From NCBI GenBank assembly GCA_003647095.1, contig QMME01000024.1, positions 1 to 19,541 on the forward strand: a DNA stretch of 19,541 bases. Reading direction: 5' to 3'. The DNA is from Deltaproteobacteria bacterium (lineage in GTDB: Bacteria; Myxococcota; B64-G9). Both the position numbers and the translations under genes were made by a program. Below are positions 13,908-19,541 of the stretch, in pieces; within the stretch, counting starts at the first letter, position 1, and each line of letters starts with the position of its first letter. The notes below the pieces were generated by a model that was not told the origin of the DNA, made no database searches, and saw only the letters and a program-made list of their open reading frames with translations.

Positions 13908-16900
13908 GACGCCTGTTCAAGACGACGCCCGCCTGGATGTCGCTGGTCCTGGCCGGCCTGCTGGCCGGCTGTTCCTCGGGCAACAACCCGCCGGCCGACG
14001 GCGGCTCCGACGGTGACGGCGGCCAGGTGGAGTGCACGACGGCCGTCGATTGCGACGACGGCAACGAGTGCACCGATGACAGCTGCGTGGCCGGCAAGTG
14101 CTCCCACACCAACAACGATTCCCCCTGCGACGACGGCCAGCAGTGCTCTACCAACGACCACTGCGTGAACGGTGTCTGCGTGGGTGAAAGCAGCATGAAC
14201 TGCGACGACAACAATCCCTGCACCGAAGACAGCTGCGACGACGCGCAAGGCTGCATCCACGTCAACAACCATGCCCCCTGCGACGACGGCAACGCCTGCA
14301 CCGTGGGCGAGATGTGCAACGACGGCCAGTGCGGCGGCGGCGAACCCCTCTACTGCGACGACGGCAACGAGTGCACCGACGACAGCTGCGACCCGGCCCG
14401 GGGCTGCGTCTACAGCAACAACAGCAACAGCTGCGACGACGGCCAGGCCTGTTCCACCAACGACCGCTGTGTCGACGGCGTGTGCAAGGGCGATTCCAAC
14501 GTCGACTGCGACGACCACAACATCTGTACCACCGACCGTTGCGACGATTCGCTGGGCTGCGTGCACATCAACAACGCCGCCGCCTGCGACGACGGCAATG
14601 CCTGCACCGACAACGATCAATGCCACCAGGGCCTGTGCCGTGGTGAGGAGATTTCCTGCGACGATGACAATGTCTGCACCACCGATCGCTGCGATGCCCA
14701 GACCGGCTGCACCCACGAGAACAACTCCGACCCTTGCGACGACGGCAATGCCTGCACCGCCGGAGACACCTGTTCGGGGGGCCAGTGCCAGCCGGGCGGA
14801 TCCCGCGACTGCGACGACGGCAATGACTGTACCGACGATTCCTGCGAGCCGTCACTGGGTTGCATCCACAACAACAACACCGCCTCCTGCGACGACGGCA
14901 ACCCCTGCACCGACGGTGACCACTGCCAGGGAGGACAGTGCGTGGGCGGCTCCAGCCAGTTCGACTGCGATGACGGCAACCCTTGTACCGATGACTCCTG
15001 CGATCCCCAGGCGGGCTGCAGCCACGACTTCAACAACGCCGTCTGCGACGACGGCGATGCCTGCACCATGAACGACGTCTGCGGCGGCGGCAGATGCCAG
15101 GGCGTGCCGCTGGACGCCGACGGCGACGGCGCCGTGGCCGCCGGCTGTCCGGGGGGCGACGACTGCTGCGATTCGGGCTCCGAGTCGATCACCGGCTGCA
15201 CCGCCGGTACCGCCGGGCAGATCAACCCCGGCGTTTTCGAGGGCAGCAGCAACGGCTCTACCTGCTCGGACGGCCTCGACAACGACTGCGACGGCCTGGC
15301 CGACAGCGCCGATCCCGGCTGCCAGACCTGCAGCGTGGACGGCGACTGCGACGACGGTAACGTCTGCAACGGTGACGAGACTTGCTCGGGCGGTTCCTGC
15401 CAGCCGGGTACTGCCCTCGACTGCAACGACAACAACATCTGCACCACCGACTCCTGCGATTCCACCTCGGGCTGCCAGCACCAGCCGAACACTCTCTTCT
15501 GTGACGATGGCAACGCTTGCACCGTGGGCGACCAGTGCTCGGGGGGCACCTGCCAGCCGGGCTCCGACACCCTGGACTGCGATGACGGCAACGATTGCAC
15601 CGTGGACTCCTGCAGCGCCGGTTCGGGCTGCCAGCACAACCCGGTGAGCAACGGCAGCCCCTGCGACGACGGCGATCCCTGTACGGGGAACGACACCTGC
15701 CAGAACGGCGTGTGCCAGCCGGGCAGCGGCGCTCCCGACTGCGACGACGACAATCCCTGCACCACCGATGATTGTCTCAGCGGCCAGGGCTGCACCCACA
15801 CCGATGTCGGGGAGGGCACCCCCTGCGACGACGGCAACGCCTGCACCGAAAACGACCAGTGCCAGACCGGCCTGTGCCGGGGCACCACCCTGGCCTGTTC
15901 GGACGGCAATCCCTGCACCACCGACGGCCAGTGCGATCCCCAGAGCGGTTGCGTCTACCCGCCGGACGACAGTGCCAGCTGCACCGCGGCCGATCCCTGC
16001 ATCGTCAACGACCACTGCGAAAACGGCTTCTGCACCGGCGATCCCCAGGACCAGGACAACGACGGCCACGGAGACGAAGCCTGTGGCGGCGACGACTGCG
16101 ACGACAACCATGCCGACACCTATCCCGGCGCCCCCGAGCTGTGCGGCGACGACCGCGACAACAACTGCAACTTCCTCACCGACGAAAACTGCTCCGGTTG
16201 CACCACCGTGGATCCTTCCGCCGAGCTGGTGATAGACAGCGACGCCTTCGGCGGCGCCTACGGCTTCGACGCCGCCGACGAGGGGCTGTCGCTGTTCGTG
16301 GTCGAGCCTCTCTCCTACACCGTGATCCAGGCCAAGGCCGCCTTCTTCGACTTCGCTTGCGGCAGCGGCGGCGACCAGGGCAACTACTCGGTCCACGTCT
16401 ATGCCGACGACAACGGCCAGCCGGGCGCCGAGCTGGCCTCCTCGGCGGTCCAGACGGTTGACGCGGTCTTCGGCGATCCCAACGACTGCCAGAACACCCA
16501 GGAGACGGCCTGGGCCACCTTTACGCTCACCAACCCGGTCACCTTCAGCCAGGGCCAGGCCTTCTGGGTAGGCGTGCGCAGCCAGGACCAGGAGGCCGAC
16601 GGCAACAACAGCGGTGACCTGTTCCTGCCGGTGTTCAGTCCCCCGGTGCTGATGCCTTACCTGGGAAGCGTCCTCAAGGATGCCAGCGACGGCCAGTACT
16701 ACTTGACCGGCGGCAACTGGATGCTGCGGGTGGAAGGTTGCGGCGACGGTCCCTGGCTGGAGCTGGCGACGCATACCAACGCGGCGGTGCTGCAGCCGGG
16801 CCAGAGCAGCTCGGTGACGGTGGAGCTGCGCAACCGCGGCTTTGCCGACGCCGCCGCGGTGGCCGGCACGCTGACCTGCGACGAGGCGGAAATGGTGGTC

Positions 16901-18841
16901 ACCTCGGACAGCGCCGACTTCGGCAACATCGCCCAGGGAGCGAGCGCCAGCGGCTCCCCGGCCTTCTCGGTGCAGCCCGACGCCGGAGCCTACGGCATCT
17001 ATCCCATGAGCATCGGCTCTTCCGCCGGAACCGGCACCTGGCAGGACGGCTTCGGCCTCTACATCCAGGGCACCGGCTGCAGCCAGGAAAACCACAACCT
17101 CACCGCCGACAGCGGAAACGCAAAATACATTGTACCTCTGTCTGCCGGCGACATGATGGGCAACTACTTCATCGTGGATTCCACGTCCTTCACCATGACT
17201 TCCATAGACGCGCAGTTTTACCACATCGGTTCTGCCCCCTCGTCATACAACGTACGGGCCAAGGTCTATAGCTACCGCAACGGTGAACCGGATCAGCTAT
17301 TGTGGCAGGGCAACTGGGAAGCAGCCTCGGCGGATACTCATAACTTTACCCTTTCCCAGCCTATTACGCTTAAAAAGGACAACCTCTTTTTCGTGATGAT
17401 CGAGTCACAATCAGACATGAGCTGCCCCGACCAGAACAATTGCTTCGCCATTCTGACAGACGACGGCCTCAATCCCTCACTCAACTCGGGCCTGATCTGG
17501 GACAACGATCAGTCCACCTGGAATGCCCTGGGGCTGTCGGCGATGATAACCCCCAAGGGCTGCCAGGCCACCGAGCTGCGCTACGACTCGCACACCGCGA
17601 GTCCCGCCAGCCCCTCTCCGGGTGACAGCGTCTCGCTGACCATCACCCTGGCCAACGACGGGGCCATCGACGCCAGCAACGTCACCGCCACCCTGTCGTC
17701 GGCGGATCCCGACGTCACGGTTACCCAGGACAGCGGCAGCTACGGCACCATCGCCGCCGGGCAGACGAAATCGGCCTCCGGCTACCAGGTCAGCATCGCC
17801 GGCAACGCCGACCAGTTCCAGTACCTGCTCGATCTCGACATCACCGACGGCACCAACCACTGGAACGATTCCTTCCCCCTGCGGCTGGCCGGGGGAGAGG
17901 TGGACCTGACCTTCAGCGAGTTCACCACCTCCCTGGCGGGTAACGACATCCACTACCACTTCGTGGTCACCAACCAGGGCAACGTCGATTGCGTCACCCC
18001 CTTCCGGGTGGATCTCTACATCGACCGCGAGACGGCCCCGGCGACCGGCCAGGACGGAGACTGGAACCAGGGCTACGACGGCCTGGCCATGGGCGCCAGC
18101 GAAACCGTGGACCTGGTTCTCAACGATGCCAGCCCCGGCGACTACAGCGCCTGGGTACAGTGCGACACCCTGGCCGCGGTGGTCGAATCCGACGAGAGCA
18201 ACAACGTCGACGGACCCTCCAACCAGACGGTGGGCACCACCGACGTCTTCGAGCTGCTGGATCCGCCGCGCCGCTGGTTCGCTCAGGACATGCCGGTGGG
18301 TTACCGCTTCGTTGCCGGCAACAGCCAGCCGGGTATGCCCGCGGGCGAGGATCGCAACGCCTTCATCCTGGGCTTCCAGCACTGGCAGGACGTGACCACC
18401 GCCACCATCACCTTCACCCAGCTCAGCGATACTTCCTCGGGCGGCTTCAACAACTATGACGGCTACAACACCATGACCTTCAACGACCCGGACGGTGACC
18501 TGGGCACCGGCACCCTGGGAGCCACCATTCCCGTCTACACCCAGTCCCAGTCGGTGGTCGTCAACGGGGTGACCTTCTACCGCATGACCGACGCCGACAT
18601 CGTCATCAACGACGGGGTGGCCTTCGGTACCAATGCCGAGGCCGCCTCGGGTTCCTGCTGGTCGAACCCGGTTACCGACCTCGAGGGGGTGGCCACCCAC
18701 GAGATCGGCCACCTGCTGGGACTCGACCACCCCGATGTATCCGACGCCACCATGTACTACGCCATCGGCCAGTGCGACCCCACCCGGGTAACCCTGGAGC
18801 AGTCGGACATCAACGGCGTCACCTTCATATATCCCCAGTAG
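13904..18841 (+). CDS. Giant cysteine-rich lipoprotein with C-terminal matrixin metalloprotease
   Basis: This 1645-residue protein starts with a lipoprotein signal (GLLAGC, lipidated Cys23). Cysteine-rich repeats fill 44-403 and 476-715. Two MopE-like Asp-rich motifs (about 404-475 and 716-766; DGLDNDCDG, DGHGDEACGGDDCDD) may bind metal. Next come two copies of a module of a jelly-roll-like domain plus a CARDB/NEW3-like domain (about 767-1055 and 1057-1330), a further CARDB-like domain (about 1330-1440, VVESDESNNVDGP), and a matrixin-type M10 protease domain (about 1445-1645). The zinc site HEIGHLLGLDH (1599-1609) and Met-turn Met1617 are complete, so it is probably active. No obvious propeptide cysteine switch is seen, though many cysteines are present. 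It is probably displayed on or shed from the outer membrane. Start: ATG after GGAGGTGG, overlapping the upstream stop. Confidence 0.9.
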   Translation: MRRLFKTTPAWMSLVLAGLLAGCSSGNNPPADGGSDGDGGQVECTTAVDCDDGNECTDDSCVAGKCSHTNNDSPCDDGQQCSTNDHCVNGVCVGESSMNCDDNNPCTEDSCDDAQGCIHVNNHAPCDDGNACTVGEMCNDGQCGGGEPLYCDDGNECTDDSCDPARGCVYSNNSNSCDDGQACSTNDRCVDGVCKGDSNVDCDDHNICTTDRCDDSLGCVHINNAAACDDGNACTDNDQCHQGLCRGEEISCDDDNVCTTDRCDAQTGCTHENNSDPCDDGNACTAGDTCSGGQCQPGGSRDCDDGNDCTDDSCEPSLGCIHNNNTASCDDGNPCTDGDHCQGGQCVGGSSQFDCDDGNPCTDDSCDPQAGCSHDFNNAVCDDGDACTMNDVCGGGRCQGVPLDADGDGAVAAGCPGGDDCCDSGSESITGCTAGTAGQINPGVFEGSSNGSTCSDGLDNDCDGLADSADPGCQTCSVDGDCDDGNVCNGDETCSGGSCQPGTALDCNDNNICTTDSCDSTSGCQHQPNTLFCDDGNACTVGDQCSGGTCQPGSDTLDCDDGNDCTVDSCSAGSGCQHNPVSNGSPCDDGDPCTGNDTCQNGVCQPGSGAPDCDDDNPCTTDDCLSGQGCTHTDVGEGTPCDDGNACTENDQCQTGLCRGTTLACSDGNPCTTDGQCDPQSGCVYPPDDSASCTAADPCIVNDHCENGFCTGDPQDQDNDGHGDEACGGDDCDDNHADTYPGAPELCGDDRDNNCNFLTDENCSGCTTVDPSAELVIDSDAFGGAYGFDAADEGLSLFVVEPLSYTVIQAKAAFFDFACGSGGDQGNYSVHVYADDNGQPGAELASSAVQTVDAVFGDPNDCQNTQETAWATFTLTNPVTFSQGQAFWVGVRSQDQEADGNNSGDLFLPVFSPPVLMPYLGSVLKDASDGQYYLTGGNWMLRVEGCGDGPWLELATHTNAAVLQPGQSSSVTVELRNRGFADAAAVAGTLTCDEAEMVVTSDSADFGNIAQGASASGSPAFSVQPDAGAYGIYPMSIGSSAGTGTWQDGFGLYIQGTGCSQENHNLTADSGNAKYIVPLSAGDMMGNYFIVDSTSFTMTSIDAQFYHIGSAPSSYNVRAKVYSYRNGEPDQLLWQGNWEAASADTHNFTLSQPITLKKDNLFFVMIESQSDMSCPDQNNCFAILTDDGLNPSLNSGLIWDNDQSTWNALGLSAMITPKGCQATELRYDSHTASPASPSPGDSVSLTITLANDGAIDASNVTATLSSADPDVTVTQDSGSYGTIAAGQTKSASGYQVSIAGNADQFQYLLDLDITDGTNHWNDSFPLRLAGGEVDLTFSEFTTSLAGNDIHYHFVVTNQGNVDCVTPFRVDLYIDRETAPATGQDGDWNQGYDGLAMGASETVDLVLNDASPGDYSAWVQCDTLAAVVESDESNNVDGPSNQTVGTTDVFELLDPPRRWFAQDMPVGYRFVAGNSQPGMPAGEDRNAFILGFQHWQDVTTATITFTQLSDTSSGGFNNYDGYNTMTFNDPDGDLGTGTLGATIPVYTQSQSVVVNGVTFYRMTDADIVINDGVAFGTNAEAASGSCWSNPVTDLEGVATHEIGHLLGLDHPDVSDATMYYAIGQCDPTRVTLEQSDINGVTFIYPQ
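14033..16048 (+). repeat. About 23 EGF-like cysteine-rich coding repeats of two alternating types
   Basis: Units of 24-28 residues start with CDDGN or CDDxN. Type A reads C-DDGN-x-CT-x-D-(S/R)-C-x(4)-GC-x-(H/Y)-x-NN. Type B reads C-DDGN-x-CT-x-x-D-x-C-x-x-G-x-C-x-G. Fourteen units lie in 14033-15112 and nine in 15329-16048, separated by a MopE-like segment. The recurring DNA word TGCGACGACGGCAA makes the region prone to slippage and to misassembly. Confidence 0.85.
17085..17480 (+). other. Low-GC segment inside the matrixin lipoprotein gene
   Basis: A hand count of 17101-17460 gives 186 G or C in 360 bases (about 52%), while sampled lines on either side (16981-17040 and 17641-17700) give about 67-68%. 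The segment uses A/T-ending codons (ATT, TTT, CTT, AAA, TCA, ACA) that are rare in the rest of the gene. It covers most of the second jelly-roll-like domain and stays in frame. Confidence 0.7.
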
Positions 18842-18862
18842 AATCGGGTTGTTTTCTTACGA

Positions 18863-18894
18863 GCCCGGGGCCTGGCCCCTGGCCCCGGGCTTTT
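18863..18894 (+). terminator. Intrinsic terminator after the matrixin lipoprotein gene
   Basis: The perfect 10-bp stem GCCCGGGGCC (18863-18872) / GGCCCCGGGC (18881-18890) has an eight-base loop and is followed by TTTTCT. It begins 22 bases after the stop codon. Confidence 0.85.
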
Positions 18895-18923
18895 CTATCT
18901 GCTTGATACAAAATGGAAAAACC

Positions 18924-18969
18924 TGGGGACAGGCCCGGCAGATCCGTGGGGACAGGCCCGGCAGATCCG
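18924..18969. repeat. Perfect 23-bp direct tandem repeat
   Basis: TGGGGACAGG-CCCGGCAGATCCG occurs at 18924-18946 and again, base for base, at 18947-18969. The GGGGACAGG core resembles a dispersed intergenic word I have met in deltaproteobacterial genomes, sometimes near REP-associated transposases; no transposase is present here. Confidence 0.9.
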
Positions 18970-19014
18970 GCGGGAGCCTGGTGCGTCGTTAGGAAGAAGC
19001 GCAGGAGGTGTGGA

Positions 19015-19541
19015 ATGAAAACATGGCGATATCTGGTGGTTTTTTGGCTGCTGTGGCCGGCTGCCTGTGCCCACGGCTGGGAGAGCAACCGCCGGGGGGC
19101 ATACGAGGTGAGCCTGGTGGTCAACGGGGTGGAACTGCCGGTCTACCATCACCGGGGTCGGGCCTTCGTGGAGGGTTGGCGAGGGCAACGTTACGTAGTC
19201 CGCATACACAATCGCTCGCCGCGGCGCATCGAGGCAGTCGTCTCCGTCGATGGCCGTGATGTCATCGACGGCCGGGCGGCTTCGTTGAGCAAGCGTGGCT
19301 ACGTCATACAGCCCTGGTCGAGCGCGGACATCGACGGTTTCCGCACCAGCATGGACCGGGTGGCCGCCTTCCGCTTCTCCGACGTGGAAGATTCCTACGC
19401 CGCACGAATGGGCTCGAGCTGGACGGTGGGAGTGGTGGCGGTGGCCGTTTTTCCCGAACGGGTCTACCGGCCACGACCCCGGCCGTTGCCTCGTCCCCCC
19501 TATTACCTCGATCGCTCCGAGGAGAAGTCGGCAGCACCCCG
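19015..19541 (+). CDS. Exported protein of unknown function, 3' end beyond the window
   Basis: An ATG at 19015 with AGGAGGTG at 19003-19010 opens a frame that stays open to the window edge (175 complete codons). The first residues (MKTWRYLVVFWLLWPACAHG) form a signal peptide. The mature part has VSLVVNGVELPVYHHRGRAFVEGWRGQRYVVRI-type text (about 32-65), then RRIEAVVSVDGRDVIDG (about 70-86), IQPWSSADIDGFRTS (about 97-111) and FRFSDVEDSYAARMGS, ending in a Pro/Arg-rich stretch. From memory this beta-rich pattern (VNG...Y.HRG..YVE..RG..Y.VR..N, then VDG...IDG..AS) recurs in secreted proteins of deltaproteobacteria, but I know no assigned function. The strong ribosome-binding site and high-GC codon pattern support it as real. 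Confidence 0.75.
   Translation, partial: MKTWRYLVVFWLLWPAACAHGWESNRRGAYEVSLVVNGVELPVYHHRGRAFVEGWRGQRYVVRIHNRSPRRIEAVVSVDGRDVIDGRAASLSKRGYVIQPWSSADIDGFRTSMDRVAAFRFSDVEDSYAARMGSSWTVGVVAVAVFPERVYRPRPRPLPRPPYYLDRSEEKSAAP

Noticed and set aside
14033..16048. CDDGN-coding DNA repeats considered as CRISPR or satellite DNA
   Set aside because: The reading frame is kept throughout, cysteine spacing is conserved and unit sequences vary at silent positions, so these are protein repeats.
14617..17224. Long minus-strand frames opposite the matrixin lipoprotein gene
   Set aside because: Low-complexity translations (Gln/Ser/Pro- or Val/Ala-rich) that mirror the CDDGN repeats. The plus-strand frame has clear domains and a coupled start.

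Overview
The window reads as a piece of a high-GC bacterial chromosome, most likely from the broad deltaproteobacterial group (Myxococcota or Desulfobacterota/Desulfuromonadota-like). This placement is an inference from the style of the surface proteins: large lipoproteins with tandem cysteine-rich repeats, MopE-type Asp-rich motifs, CARDB-like domains and a matrixin protease. The lineage cannot be fixed without a database search.

Layout. (1) 1-1526: 3' part of an exported beta-propeller protein. (2) 1564-3635: a sugar-kinase/nucleotidyltransferase pair resembling the AmgK-MurU cell-wall recycling pair, with a promoter placed so that the first gene may be leaderless. (3) 3601-4365, minus strand: a PP2C-type protein phosphatase, convergent with and overlapping the previous gene. 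(4) 4675-6136: a stable-RNA block with four serine tRNAs (UGA, GCU, CGA, GGA anticodons), tRNA-Arg(ACG), tadA and the small SRP RNA, plus an unidentified candidate small RNA at about 4868-5013. (5) 6191-9471: dnaX, the ybaB/ebfC nucleoid-protein gene, recR and a small membrane protein, tightly packed. (6) 9523-18841: three secreted or lipid-anchored proteins. The first is a 1253-aa lipoprotein with eleven 8-cysteine repeats, a lamin-tail-like domain and a PQQ-like propeller. The others are a two-gene unit of a small exported protein and a 1645-aa lipoprotein ending in a complete matrixin zinc-protease site. (7) 19015-end: the start of another exported protein that runs off the window.

How the genes fit together. 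The order tadA - SRP RNA - dnaX - ybaB - recR is an ancient conserved order, also known from Bacillus subtilis. Here it is elaborated by five tRNA genes. tadA sits 13 bases after tRNA-Arg(ACG), the tRNA whose wobble adenosine it deaminates, and the four serine tRNAs together can decode all six serine codons. This housekeeping core is flanked on both sides by cell-surface genes. The most unusual material is in the two giant cysteine-rich lipoproteins, including an internal low-GC segment in the protease gene. No CRISPR array, insertion sequence, integrase or phage gene was seen.
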